A stretch of DNA of 64,000 nucleotides from assembly GCF_048541835.1 (NCBI RefSeq), contig NZ_JBLEOY010000002.1, positions 1 to 64,000 on the forward strand, written 5' to 3'. Positions 1 to 8,636 of this stretch are shown in pieces; position 1 is the first letter of the stretch; every line of letters begins with the position of its first letter. The stretch comes from QIJE01 sp048541835 (GTDB lineage: Bacteria; SZUA-79; Acidulodesulfobacterales; Acidulodesulfobacteraceae). The position numbers and the translations under genes are program-made. Under the pieces are notes generated by a model. That model worked only from the letters and a program-made list of their open reading frames with translations. It was not told the origin of the DNA and made no database searches.

Positions 1-1188
1 TTTTGCGAAACCTTTAAAGACAAAAGAGGAAATATTGTTTTTGACAAGATACAACATACATGGAAAAACGGCAGATGTACCTTTTGCGGAGCAAGCCAAA
101 GTGTTTACGACCGTAGCAAAGAGTCAGAAACCTATGCGTATCAATTTATTCACGCCGAAAATCCTAAGGAGATATTTAATATGAAATTTGATGTAATTAT
201 TGGGAATCCACCGTATCAGTTGAGTGATGGCGGAGCACAAGCAAGTGCAATGCCTATTTATAATAAATTTGTAGAACAGGCAAGAAAACTAAACCCACGA
301 TACTTAACAATGATTATTCCTTCAAGATGGTTTGCAGGTGGAAAAGGGTTAGATAAATTTAGAAAAGGAATGCTTAATGATGACAAAATTAGAATTCTGC
401 ATGATTTTCTTATTGGTGCAGATTGTTTTCCAGGAATAAGAATAGCTGGCGGTGTTTGTTATTTCCTTTGGGATAGGGATAATAAAGGTTTATGTAAAGT
501 TGTATCTCATAAGAATGGAGAGATTGTTTCAGAAATGGAAAGACCTTTACTTGAAAAAGGAGCAGTTACTTTTATTAGAATAAATGAAGCAATACATATT
601 TTACGCAAAGTTATAAATAAGAATGAAGAATCCTTTTCTAAAATAGTGTCTGCCAGAAAACCATTTGGACTTACTACAGATTTTCTAAAGAACCCTGCTA
701 AGTATGGCATGCCAAGTGTTTCAGAACGATCAATCAACGAAAAAATTACAATTTTAGGAACAGTTAATCACAAGTCAGTTAAGAGATATGTACCAAAAGA
801 TTATCCTATTTCGGTAGGTAATGAATCCATTGATAAATATAAAGTTTTTGTTTCTCAAGTATTAGATAATGGCTTCGATTGGACAAAAGAAAGACTTAAA
901 CCTTTTTTGGGCAAACCAAGTGAAATTTGTACAGAAACATTTCTACAAATAGGTTCATCTGAGAATAAAATGATAGCAGAAAATATAATGTCCTATATGA
1001 ATACTAAATTTTTTCATCTTTTAATGTTTTTAAAAAAAATTAGTCATCATGTTACTTCAAAAGTTTATCAATTCGTCCCACTACAAGACTTTTCTCAAAG
1101 CTGGACAGACGAAAAACTTTACAAAAAATACGGTCTTACTCAGGAAGAGATAGATTTTATAGAATCAATGATTAGACCAATGGAATAA
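1..1188 (+). CDS. Eco57I-type adenine DNA methyltransferase, C-terminal part (5' end outside window)
   Basis: The reading frame is open from base 1, so the gene starts upstream; the ATG at 181 is internal. Catalytic motif IV, NPPY, sits in 'VIIGNPPYQL' just after that Met. It is followed by the conserved block 'PSRWFAGGKGLDKFR' and by 'FPGIRIAGGVCYFLWDRD', typical of Eco57I-like N6-adenine methylases that also carry their own target-recognition region. The SAM-binding motif I would lie upstream and is not visible. A 3-base gap separates it from the next gene, so it is the first visible gene of a three-gene operon. Expected role: methylating host DNA at the recognition site, and possibly site recognition for the helicase encoded downstream. 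The family is clear; the exact R-M type is not. Confidence 0.88.
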   Translation, partial: FCETFKDKRGNIVFDKIQHTWKNGRCTFCGASQSVYDRSKESETYAYQFIHAENPKEIFNMKFDVIIGNPPYQLSDGGAQASAMPIYNKFVEQARKLNPRYLTMIIPSRWFAGGKGLDKFRKGMLNDDKIRILHDFLIGADCFPGIRIAGGVCYFLWDRDNKGLCKVVSHKNGEIVSEMERPLLEKGAVTFIRINEAIHILRKVINKNEESFSKIVSARKPFGLTTDFLKNPAKYGMPSVSERSINEKITILGTVNHKSVKRYVPKDYPISVGNESIDKYKVFVSQVLDNGFDWTKERLKPFLGKPSEICTETFLQIGSSENKMIAENIMSYMNTKFFHLLMFLKKISHHVTSKVYQFVPLQDFSQSWTDEKLYKKYGLTQEEIDFIESMIRPME

Positions 1189-1191
1189 GTT

Positions 1192-2202
1192 ATGAAAAAC
1201 ACCCCTTTAATAATCTATCAAACTGAAGACGGCAAAGTTAAAATAGAAACTCATTTTGAGAATGAAACCGTATGGCTATCTACAGAACAAATAGCCGAGC
1301 TTTTTCAACGAGATAGAACTGTAATCACAAAACATATTCGCAATATTTTTAAAGAGAGAGAACTGACCGAAGAAGTGGTATGTGCAAAATTTGCACATAC
1401 CACTAAACACGGTGCAATTGAAGGGAAAAGACAAACAAAAAGTGTAAAATTCTATAATCTTGATGTAGTTATCTCGATTGGTTACCGGGTAGAATCTCAT
1501 CGTGGGATTCATTTTAGAAAATGGGCAACAGCACTTATCAAAGAGTATCTGATAAAGGGTTTTGCAATGAATGATGAATTGCTAAAACAAGCCGGCGGAG
1601 GAAACTATTTTGATGAGCTTTTGGATCGCATCCGTGATATTCGCTCTTCGGAAAAAGTGTTTTGGAGAAAAGTTCTTGATATTTATGCAACGAGTATTGA
1701 TTATGACCCAGATATAGAACAATCCAAACTTTTCTTTCAAACAATACAAAATAAAATGCACTGGGCAAGTCACGGTGAAACCGCAGCCGAGACTATTTAT
1801 AGACGAGTAGATTCTTCAAAAGAACATATCGGACTAACAAATTTTGAAGGTAAAATTCCAACAAAACAAGAAGTTGAAATTGCTAAGAATTATCTTGCAG
1901 AAGATGAGTTGAATATTTTAAATAGAATGGTAACGGCATTTTTAGAAATTGCAGAAATCCAAGCATTAGACCGTACGCCAATGTATATGGCAGACTGGAT
2001 TAAGCAGTTAGATGTTTTCCTGAAAATGACAAACAAAGATATTTTGCAGCATTCAGGAACTATCAGCCATCAAAAAGCAATAGAAAAAGCTCATAGCGAA
2101 TACGATATTTATAAAGAGAAGATTAAAAACCGAATTACCCAGGTTGAAAAAGATTTTATGAAACAACTTGATACTGATATAAAAAGGCTGAAAAATGAGT
2201 AA
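1192..2202 (+). CDS. RhuM family protein
   Basis: 336 residues. The N-terminus 'ETVWLSTEQIAELFQRDRTVITKHIRNIF' is the conserved winged-helix-like RhuM start, and 'VISIGYRVESHRGIHFRKWAT' is the second signature block. RhuM was first named in Salmonella pathogenicity island 3; its molecular function is unknown. Homologues are very often embedded in restriction-modification and other defence operons, as here: it sits 3 bases after the methylase stop and its own 3' end overlaps the helicase gene by 8 bases. The tight packing suggests co-translation. The C-terminal ~60 residues are charged and probably helical or coiled-coil. A regulatory or DNA-binding accessory role is inference. Confidence 0.88.
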   Translation: MKNTPLIIYQTEDGKVKIETHFENETVWLSTEQIAELFQRDRTVITKHIRNIFKERELTEEVVCAKFAHTTKHGAIEGKRQTKSVKFYNLDVVISIGYRVESHRGIHFRKWATALIKEYLIKGFAMNDELLKQAGGGNYFDELLDRIRDIRSSEKVFWRKVLDIYATSIDYDPDIEQSKLFFQTIQNKMHWASHGETAAETIYRRVDSSKEHIGLTNFEGKIPTKQEVEIAKNYLAEDELNILNRMVTAFLEIAEIQALDRTPMYMADWIKQLDVFLKMTNKDILQHSGTISHQKAIEKAHSEYDIYKEKIKNRITQVEKDFMKQLDTDIKRLKNE

Positions 2203-4708
2203 AAAAGATTTTTTTCCACAACGCCCGGAGGTAAATCCCACTATTTATGCCTATAAATTGCCTAACGATAAATCTCGTGAGGGGCAATTAAAAGTTGGTT
2301 TTACTACTCGTATGGCCGAAGAGCGAATAAAAGAACAGATTGGAGCTACAAGAGCAGAGTTTGCTACTGTTCTAATCGAATCGGCAATGCGAAATGATGG
2401 CAGCTCGTTTACTGACTGCGATATACATAAATATTTAAGAAAAAAAGGGTTAAAAAATCCTGATGGTGAGTGGTTTAGATGCACAGTTAGTGATATAAAG
2501 GCATCTATCCTTGCAATTAAAAAATGTGAATTAAACGAAGAAAATCGCTCGCTCGATTTTAAAATGCGTCCTGAACAGGAAGAAGCGGTAAACAAGACTA
2601 TTCAATACTTCAATAGTTTTAGAAAGGAAAAAGAAAATAAAAATAAAACACCAAAGTTCCTTTGGAATGCAAAAATGAGATTCGGTAAAACCTTTGCAGC
2701 ATATCAGTTGGCTAAAAAACAAGGTTGGAAAAAGATTCTTATTCTTACTTTTAAGCCCGCTGTTCAAAACGCTTGGGAAGAAGATTTAATGACACACATC
2801 GATTTTAAGGAATGGCAATTTATTTCAAAAAACGGACTAAATTACGACGAAGCTGACAAAACCAAACCATTTATTTGTTTCGGTTCATTTCAGGATTATT
2901 TAGGAAAAAATACCGCAACAGGAGGCATTAAAACTAAAAACGAATGGGTTCACGCAACAAATTGGGATTGTGTCATTTTCGATGAATATCATTATGGAGC
3001 CTGGCGAGAGAATGCAAAAGACCTTTTTGAGGCGGAAGACGCGACAGAAGTAAAAGCAGCAACAGGGGAAAAAGAGGGCTTGGATTATTTTGATGAAGAG
3101 ATAATGCCGATAACAACTGATGGTTTCCTATATCTTTCAGGTACACCGTTTAGAGCTATTACATCGGGTGAATTTATAGAAGAGCAGATATTTAACTGGA
3201 CATATTCTGACGAACAGAAAGCCAAAGAAAAATGGAAAGGAGGAAACAATCCTTACGCTTCTTTGCCTCGAATGGTAATGCTCACTTATCAAATGCCCGA
3301 TTCGATTAGAAAAATCACTTTGGGTGGTGAGTTTAACGAATTTGATTTGAACGTTTTCTTTACTGCAAAGGGAGAAGGGAAAGATGCAGCGTTTACTTTG
3401 AAAAGCGACGTTCAGAAGTGGCTTGATTTAATAAGAGGTAGTTTTATAGAAACAACATTAGATAATCTGAAAATGGGGGCCAAAAAACCACCGATGCCAT
3501 TTTCCGATTCACGTTTACTCAATATTTTAACTCATACATTTTGGTTTTTACCCAGCGTTGCTTCTTGTCATGCTATGAAAAATTTAATGGAACAGAAGCA
3601 AAACACATTTTATCACGATCATGAAATTATCGTAGCAGCCGGAGCAAGTGCCGGCATTGGAGTTGAAGCTTTACCGCCTGTATTAAATGCAATGGATAAT
3701 CCGTTAGAAACAAAAACAATTACGCTTTCTTGCGGCAAATTAACTACCGGCGTTACCGTAAAACCTTGGACAGGCATTTTTATACTTCGTAATTCATCAA
3801 GCCCCGAAACATATTTTCAAGCAGCCTTTAGAGTTCAATCACCCTGGGTAATTAATAACCCCGATAGTAAATCGCCAAATAAAACAGAAATTATAAAAGA
3901 AGAGTGTTATGTGTTTGATTTTGCCCCAAACAGAGCACTCAGTCAGATCGCAGATTATGCTTGCCGCCTGAATGTGAACGAATCAAGCCCCGAAAAAAAT
4001 GTTGCCGAATTTATCCATTTTCTACCTGTATTGGCTTACGATGGAAGTTCTATGAAACAGGTTGATGCAGCAGGTGTTTTAGATATTGCCACAAGTGGAA
4101 CAACTGCCACCCTACTTGCAAAACGTTGGGAAAGTGCGTTGCTTGTTAATGTCGATAATGCAACACTTGAGCGCTTAATGAATAACAAAGAAGCACTTGA
4201 TGCTTTAATGGGCATTGAAGGTTTTAGAAATCTAAATCAAGATATTGAAACAATCATAAATAAATCGGAATCGGTAAAGAAAGCCAAGAAAGAAGCCAAT
4301 GATAAAGAACTATCAAAAAAGGAAAAAGAGGAACTTTCTGACAAAGAAAAAGAGTATAAAGGTTTAAGAAAACAGATACAGGAAAAGCTGATAAAGTTTG
4401 CAACAAGAATACCTGTCTTTATGTACCTAACTGATTTTAGAGAACAAAAATTGAAAGACGTCATTACTCAATTAGAGCCGGGGCTTTTTAAAAAGGTAAC
4501 GGGATTAAATGTTAAAGATTTTGAATTATTGGTTAGTCTGGGAGTATTTAACGGTTCTCTTATGAATGATGCTGTATATAAATTTAAAAGATATGAAGAT
4601 GCAAGTTTGGGATATATTGGAATTAATAAACACGAAGGCGAAGATGTTGGACTGTACGATACGGTATTGAGTTCCAGTGACTATGTTAAAATTATTGAAG
4701 ATGAATAA
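2195..4708 (+). CDS. DEAD-family helicase with N-terminal GIY-YIG/T5orf172-like domain (restriction subunit candidate)
   Basis: 837 residues. Residues ~15-110 ('IYAYKLPN...LKVGFTTR..ERI.EQ', then 'GEWFRC') match the T5orf172/GIY-YIG-like nuclease fold. A superfamily 2 helicase core follows: Walker A-like 'NAKMRFGKTFA' at ~158-168, motif II 'FDEYHYG' at ~262-268, motif III-like 'LYLSGTPFRA', and late motifs around 'LRNSSSPETYFQAAFRVQSPW'. A lysine/glutamate-rich coiled coil lies near residues 690-730. Nuclease plus ATP-driven motor beside a methylase indicates the cleavage/translocation subunit of an R-M system. The start overlaps rhuM. It has no typical PD-(D/E)xK motif that I can see, so cleavage would fall to the N-terminal domain (inference). 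Confidence 0.85.
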   Translation: MSKKDFFPQRPEVNPTIYAYKLPNDKSREGQLKVGFTTRMAEERIKEQIGATRAEFATVLIESAMRNDGSSFTDCDIHKYLRKKGLKNPDGEWFRCTVSDIKASILAIKKCELNEENRSLDFKMRPEQEEAVNKTIQYFNSFRKEKENKNKTPKFLWNAKMRFGKTFAAYQLAKKQGWKKILILTFKPAVQNAWEEDLMTHIDFKEWQFISKNGLNYDEADKTKPFICFGSFQDYLGKNTATGGIKTKNEWVHATNWDCVIFDEYHYGAWRENAKDLFEAEDATEVKAATGEKEGLDYFDEEIMPITTDGFLYLSGTPFRAITSGEFIEEQIFNWTYSDEQKAKEKWKGGNNPYASLPRMVMLTYQMPDSIRKITLGGEFNEFDLNVFFTAKGEGKDAAFTLKSDVQKWLDLIRGSFIETTLDNLKMGAKKPPMPFSDSRLLNILTHTFWFLPSVASCHAMKNLMEQKQNTFYHDHEIIVAAGASAGIGVEALPPVLNAMDNPLETKTITLSCGKLTTGVTVKPWTGIFILRNSSSPETYFQAAFRVQSPWVINNPDSKSPNKTEIIKEECYVFDFAPNRALSQIADYACRLNVNESSPEKNVAEFIHFLPVLAYDGSSMKQVDAAGVLDIATSGTTATLLAKRWESALLVNVDNATLERLMNNKEALDALMGIEGFRNLNQDIETIINKSESVKKAKKEANDKELSKKEKEELSDKEKEYKGLRKQIQEKLIKFATRIPVFMYLTDFREQKLKDVITQLEPGLFKKVTGLNVKDFELLVSLGVFNGSLMNDAVYKFKRYEDASLGYIGINKHEGEDVGLYDTVLSSSDYVKIIEDE

Positions 4709-4955
4709 TACCAACCCGAAAGCCATCGCTTGACCAAAAATTGCGAAAGAGCATGGCTTGCCCTTCTGCAAAAATAAAATATTGTTCCGCCAATTTGGTT
4801 TCTGATTGTAATGCGTCTAATTGAGCTACTATTTGTTTTTGTTCTTTGATTGATTTTGGGAAAGGAACTTTTATTTGATTAAGGGCTTTCTGGGGTAATC
4901 GCTGCCTTCCCGTTGCTCCTTCCATTTTACTTTCAAGGTATTTTCTAAAGACTCT
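4692..4955 (-). pseudogene. Remnant of a type I specificity subunit (hsdS)
   Basis: On the minus strand, 'RKYLESKMEGATGRQRLPQKAL' followed by 'IKVPFPKSIKEQKQIVAQLDAL' is the classic end of a type I HsdS target-recognition domain and its conserved central helix. Nothing of the rest of the subunit is present: upstream the frame runs into a stop after about a dozen more codons, and downstream the frame ends in sequence unlike HsdS. It is convergent with, and slightly overlaps, the helicase gene. It is probably a scar of an older restriction locus at this site. Confidence 0.7.
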
Positions 4956-5125
4956 CCCCCATAATCATTCTGCATGGATATTGTCCAATGCTGCCCTCGG
5001 CTTAAACGCTTTATCATGTTCACTTCCTATAGCCCTCCTGTCTGTTGTTTGAGCGGGTTGCTTTACACCTTAATCCTCCTGTAAATCTGTCTTAAGCTTT
5101 GAACTCGGTATATTAGAGAAAACTC

Positions 5126-5157
5126 TTGACATTCCAGTATACTGGATAGTTTACAAT
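5126..5157 (+). promoter_or_regulatory. MerR-type promoter with 20-bp spacer and perfect dyad
   Basis: TTGACA (5126-5131) and TACAAT (5152-5157) are separated by 20 bases, longer than the usual 17. The spacer holds the perfect dyad CCAGTATACTGG (5134-5145). An overlong spacer with a central dyad is the hallmark of promoters twisted open by MerR-family activators. A MerR-family gene lies 0.5 kb downstream, and the first gene after the promoter is a small thiol-rich protein. Confidence 0.8.
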
Positions 5158-5211
5158 TAAATTATAGATTAATTTATCAATAAAATACTATCTATTAAGG
5201 GGGTGATTAAA

Positions 5212-5475
5212 ATGAGTGAAAAACGTAAGGTGGAGGTTTTTACCGCCGGTTGTCCGATTTGCGATGAAACGGTTAAACTCGTAAAGGAACTTTCATGTCC
5301 GAACTGTGACGTAACGATTTATGATTTGCATAAGAATGGGATTGAAAAGTCCAACGAGTATGGAATAAATTCCGTTCCTACCGTTGTCGTGAATGGAAAA
5401 ATTCTTGATTGTTGCGAAAGAGGAAAACCGACGGCGGAAGATTTGAAGGTGGCAGGAATAGGAAAGCCCGTATAA
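5212..5475 (+). CDS. Small thioredoxin/glutaredoxin-fold protein, cysteine-rich
   Basis: 87 residues from ATG 5212. A GTG at 5203 is in frame, but AAGGGGGTG (5197-5205) is better read as the ribosome-binding site for 5212. The fold signature is strand-CPIC-helix (Cys14, Cys17) with cis-Pro in 'SVPTVVVNG'. Extra cysteines occur as CPNC (29, 32) and a CC pair (65, 66). Proteins of this type accompany mer-like operons, and the MerR-type promoter just upstream fits that. Likely role: thiol-disulfide exchange or handling of a thiophilic metal in the cytoplasm. No signal peptide is visible. Which metal is concerned cannot be told from sequence. Confidence 0.8.
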   Translation: MSEKRKVEVFTAGCPICDETVKLVKELSCPNCDVTIYDLHKNGIEKSNEYGINSVPTVVVNGKILDCCERGKPTAEDLKVAGIGKPV

Positions 5476-5505
5476 TGCGATAAAATGCCGCTAAAATTTT
5501 TTAAT

Positions 5506-5530
5506 CCTCTCTGTCGTCAAGGCGGAGAGG
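5506..5530 (+). terminator. Possible weak hairpin after the thioredoxin-fold gene
   Basis: CCTCTC (5506-5511) pairs with GAGAGG (5525-5530) across a 13-base loop. No clean T tract follows, so termination is only a suggestion. Confidence 0.3.
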
Positions 5531-5627
5531 AGTTATAATTAAGATATTGAAATTATATAAAATATGTTATATTCGATATATAGTGTAAAATGGGTTGATC
5601 ATGATACCCTTTACGGGGGCGTGGTTT

Positions 5628-6029
5628 ATGAAAAGATATTTTATAGGGGGCTTATCGAAAAAATTTAATATTAACCCCAAGACAATAAGATTTTATGAAT
5701 CTATAGGAATTTTGCCTGAGCCGGCAAGAGAGGAGAATGGATATAGGATATACGGGGATAAAACCTTCGAAAGAATTAATTTTATTGTAAAAGCTAAAAG
5801 TCAGGGTTTTAGACTAAATGAAATTAAAGAGATTATTAATCTTTACGATGAAGGTAAAAAACCTTGTACTTGTACGAAAAAATTAATTAAAAATAAAATA
5901 AACGAAATAGAGTTGAAGATAAGCGGTCTTAAGGAATTGAATACAAAGCTTAAAAAATGTTTAAAGGAAAAAGTAGTAGATTCGGGTTCTTCGATTTGCC
6001 CTATGATCGAAAAAAATAATAGAGATTAA
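5628..6029 (+). CDS. merR: MerR-family thiophilic-metal-responsive regulator
   Basis: 133 residues from ATG 5628, chosen because GGGGGCG (5615-5621) is correctly spaced and 'YFIGGLSKKFNINPKTIRFYE' is the standard MerR N-terminal helix-turn-helix. The dimerisation helix follows. Cysteines 80 and 82 ('PCTC') precede that helix, and Cys111 and Cys124 ('ICPMIE') lie near the C-terminus. This pattern is close to the Hg(II)-binding cysteines of Tn MerR, including the CP(L/M)I tail. It is the natural candidate to act on the 20-bp-spacer promoter at 5126-5157. Metal specificity (Hg, or another soft metal) is inferred; no merA or merT is visible nearby. Confidence 0.85.
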   Translation: MKRYFIGGLSKKFNINPKTIRFYESIGILPEPAREENGYRIYGDKTFERINFIVKAKSQGFRLNEIKEIINLYDEGKKPCTCTKKLIKNKINEIELKISGLKELNTKLKKCLKEKVVDSGSSICPMIEKNNRD

Positions 6030-6117
6030 AAGGCTTAAACAATAATATTCATTTAGTATAATTTTAAAATTATAATGCCGGAATTTATATATTAAAAGCG
6101 GCTCCACATAGAAGACT

Positions 6118-6723
6118 ATGGCGATGATGTTTCATAAGATAAATAGAATAAATCGGGTATATTTTTATTTTATTTTATTTTCGATATTATTTACGTCCGT
6201 CATGTTTGTGCCGGCATATGCACGGACGACTACTTATTTTTCTCCGAAAACCAACCTTCAAAATATTGATATTCACTGGCTCAATAAATCGTTAAAAGTT
6301 AAAAGGCTTTATATCGCAATGTACTCTTTTACCGATTATAAAATTGCAAAAGACCTTCTTTATTTGGCTCATAAGGGCGTTAAAATTTATCTGTATAGAG
6401 ACGATAAACAGATGAAAGACAGAACCGACAAGACTTATATACTCGAAAACGTACGGAATATCCATATAGAAGTCAAAAGAGACGAGGGTTTCTGGAATAT
6501 CATGCATAATAAGATGTTTATAATCCCCGGTATTGTATTCAGAGAGGGTTCGGCGAACTGGTCGCCGTCCGCCGAAGGGGCATCTTGCTATCGCGGGAAT
6601 TGCGGTCCGTCGGAAAATCAGGACAACAATGCAACATATATAACCGATAAAAGAGAAATAAATATCGCCTTGCATGATTTCTATCGTATCTGGGGCAGAA
6701 AATCAAATATAGTTATTAATTAA
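6118..6723 (+). CDS. Secreted single-motif phospholipase D-like nuclease
   Basis: 201 residues. The N-terminus has a basic start, a hydrophobic stretch and 'PAYARTT', a plausible signal-peptide cleavage region. The HKD-type motif is degenerate to 'HNKMFII' followed by 'GSANWSPSAEGAS', the standard single PLDc motif of Nuc-like endonucleases, which work as dimers. It probably acts in the periplasm or outside the cell on nucleic acid or phosphodiesters. It sits 10 bases before pabB. A decayed second copy, also followed by pabB and arsR, occurs on the other strand at 58.4-59.0 kb, so the grouping is not accidental. Confidence 0.82.
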   Translation: MAMMFHKINRINRVYFYFILFSILFTSVMFVPAYARTTTYFSPKTNLQNIDIHWLNKSLKVKRLYIAMYSFTDYKIAKDLLYLAHKGVKIYLYRDDKQMKDRTDKTYILENVRNIHIEVKRDEGFWNIMHNKMFIIPGIVFREGSANWSPSAEGASCYRGNCGPSENQDNNATYITDKREINIALHDFYRIWGRKSNIVIN

Positions 6724-6733
6724 AGATTTGTTG

Positions 6734-7747
6734 ATGTTTTTAGAATCGGACTGGGTTGAAAAAATAAATTTTTATACAAGAAACGGTATTAAATTTATTT
6801 TCATTATTGATTACGAGATGGAGCGTCCCATAGTTTTAAGGCTATCCGAGGTATCGGAGACAAATATTTTTTGTATTAAATATTTTATAGACGGGGCAAA
6901 AAATTATGATGTAAGCCATGATAATTCTTTAGATAATATTTTCGGAGAAAAAGAACCAAGGATTGAAAAGCATCCTGTTCCCTTTGAAATTTATAAAAAA
7001 GCATTTGATAACGTCATTAGAAACCAAAAAGACGGCAACTCATACCTCTTGAATTTGACCTTTAAAAATCCCGTTAAAATAAATTTTAATTTAGAAAAGA
7101 TATTTTTCAAAAGCCCGTCGCAGTATAAACTTTATTTTAAGGACGAAGAAAGCGAATTTGTGCTCTTTTCTCCGGAGACGTTTATTAATATAACAGAAGA
7201 TAAAATTTTTACTTATCCAATCAAAGGAACGATAGACGCAGATGTTTCTGATGCGCGGAAAATTCTTTTAAATGATAAGAAAGAGATAGCGGAACACTTG
7301 ACGGTCGTGGATCTCTTGAGAAATGATTTAAATATCGTATGTTCCGGTGTAAATGTTAAGAGATTTTGTTTTATTGAAAATATAAAGACAAATTTCGGAG
7401 GATTGTTACAAATGACTTCCGAAATAGAAGGCAAGGTCAAACCTAATTTAGCGCGGCGTTTTGGTGATATTCTTTTTAGTATGCTTCCTGCAGGTTCTAT
7501 CTGCGGGGCTCCTAAGAGGAAGACTTTAGATATTATTAAGGAAACCGAATCGGGTAAAAGGGGGTATTATACCGGCGTTTTCGGTATATACGACGGAAAA
7601 AATCTTAGAAGTTCCATTATGATAAGGTTTATCGAAAAAAAAGAAGGGGGAGATTGTTTTTATAGAAGCGGCGGCGGCATAACGGTATACAGTAATGTAA
7701 AAAAAGAATATGATGAAATGGTTAAAAAGATATATATTCCGATTTAA
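6734..7747 (+). CDS. pabB: Aminodeoxychorismate synthase component I-like (chorismate-binding)
   Basis: 337 residues from ATG 6734; in-frame TTG codons precede it, but the decayed paralogue starts at the equivalent 'MFLxxDWVEK'. Signatures of chorismate-utilising enzymes are present: 'YPIKGT', 'EHLTVVDLLRNDL', 'MLPAGSICGAPK' and the terminal 'YRSGGGITVYS'. The reaction is chorismate plus ammonia or glutamine to 4-amino-4-deoxychorismate, the first step to p-aminobenzoate and folate. It is shorter than stand-alone PabB (~450) but matches the common short form. A class IV aminotransferase that could be the matching lyase lies at 18.6 kb. Why it stands between a PLD nuclease and ars genes is unexplained. 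Confidence 0.9.
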   Translation: MFLESDWVEKINFYTRNGIKFIFIIDYEMERPIVLRLSEVSETNIFCIKYFIDGAKNYDVSHDNSLDNIFGEKEPRIEKHPVPFEIYKKAFDNVIRNQKDGNSYLLNLTFKNPVKINFNLEKIFFKSPSQYKLYFKDEESEFVLFSPETFINITEDKIFTYPIKGTIDADVSDARKILLNDKKEIAEHLTVVDLLRNDLNIVCSGVNVKRFCFIENIKTNFGGLLQMTSEIEGKVKPNLARRFGDILFSMLPAGSICGAPKRKTLDIIKETESGKRGYYTGVFGIYDGKNLRSSIMIRFIEKKEGGDCFYRSGGGITVYSNVKKEYDEMVKKIYIPI

Positions 7748-7766
7748 TTTTATTGAATAAAAAACA

Positions 7767-7829
7767 TTGACAATTTAAACGTAAAAATTGTATCATAAAT
7801 ACATGAATTATAATTCATGTATTTATGAT
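7767..7829 (+). promoter_or_regulatory. arsR promoter with perfect 38-bp palindromic operator
   Basis: TTGACA (7767-7772), an 18-base spacer and TATCAT (7791-7796) form a promoter. Bases 7792-7829 are a perfect 38-bp palindrome centred on ATTATAAT with ATACATGAAT arms. This AT-rich dyad of the ArsR/SmtB type covers the -10 box and the likely start site, as expected for autorepression of arsR. The same hairpin could also end transcription coming from pabB, since a T-rich run follows. Confidence 0.8.
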
Positions 7830-7861
7830 TTTTCATAATCTTTTAATTTTTATAAATTTAT

Positions 7862-8185
7862 ATGAACAAAAGCGACCTGCGACTTATAACGTTTTTTAAA
7901 TTGCTCGGCGACGAAAGTAAGTTTAAAATTGTTTCCGCATTAAAAAACGGAGAAAAATGTGTATGTGTTATATATAAAGAGCTTGAGCTTGATCAGACTT
8001 TGGTATCGCATCATTTATCCGCATTAAAAAAAATAGGATTAATTAATGGAAGGAAGGCGGGAAGATGGGTTTATTATTCTCTTAATAGGGATGCTTTTAA
8101 AGAAATTGAAGATATTTACGGCGACGCACTCGGCGTGAAAAGTATGAAAGAAGTTCAAAGTATTAATTGCGACGATAAAGATTGA
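7862..8185 (+). CDS. arsR: ArsR-family arsenical-responsive repressor
   Basis: 107 residues with the winged helix 'LVSHHLSALKKIGLINGRKAGRWVYYSLN'. The metalloid-binding loop reads 'GEKCVCVIYKELELDQTLVSHHL', the CVC pair at the start of the DNA-recognition helix that binds As(III)/Sb(III) in classical ArsR. First gene of the arsR-arsD-arsA series; the palindrome at 7792-7829 lies ~30 bases upstream and is the likely operator. Confidence 0.92.
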   Translation: MNKSDLRLITFFKLLGDESKFKIVSALKNGEKCVCVIYKELELDQTLVSHHLSALKKIGLINGRKAGRWVYYSLNRDAFKEIEDIYGDALGVKSMKEVQSINCDDKD

Positions 8186-8290
8186 GCGTATGTACCGCCC
8201 CAACGGATACGTGTGAATTATTTGCCGTTTCTGTGGATAGGGGGCAGAGGAATCTTATAAAAAAGTTGTTTTTTAAGGAGGACGTTAAAT

Positions 8291-8623
8291 ATGAAGAAGA
8301 TTGTTTTTGAAATTTTTGATCCGGCTCTTTGCTGTTCTACCGGGGTTTGCGGTCCTAATTCAGATGAAAATCTTATAAAAATGAGGGATTTGATAGACAA
8401 GTTAAAATCTGATTTCGGCGAACGTGTTGAAATTAAGCGGCAATCCATATCTCAGGAACCCAAAAAATTCCTTGAAAACTTTTCCGTGCAGATTCTGATA
8501 AAAAATGAAGGTAAAGCGGCATTACCCGTATGCATTTTGGACGGCAAGGTTATAACATACGGAAGATATCCGGAGGCAAAAGAGATTTACGACTATATTT
8601 CTAAAGAAATGAAATTGCAATAA
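8291..8623 (+). CDS. arsD: ArsD arsenic metallochaperone
   Basis: 110 residues with a thioredoxin-like fold. Cys14-Cys15...Cys20 in 'DPALCCSTGVCG' correspond to the As(III)-binding Cys12/13/18 of known ArsD. The later vicinal cysteine pairs of the R773 protein are absent, as in many ArsD. It hands As(III) to ArsA. The Shine-Dalgarno AAGGAGG stands just before the ATG, and arsA begins 13 bases after the stop. Confidence 0.93.
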   Translation: MKKIVFEIFDPALCCSTGVCGPNSDENLIKMRDLIDKLKSDFGERVEIKRQSISQEPKKFLENFSVQILIKNEGKAALPVCILDGKVITYGRYPEAKEIYDYISKEMKLQ

Positions 8624-8636
8624 GAGGGGTCTAAAA

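Noticed and set aside
4964..5020. Short minus ORF starting 'MIKRLSRGQHWTI' upstream of the hsdS remnant
   Set aside because: About 50 codons, overlaps the hsdS frame and has no recognisable family.
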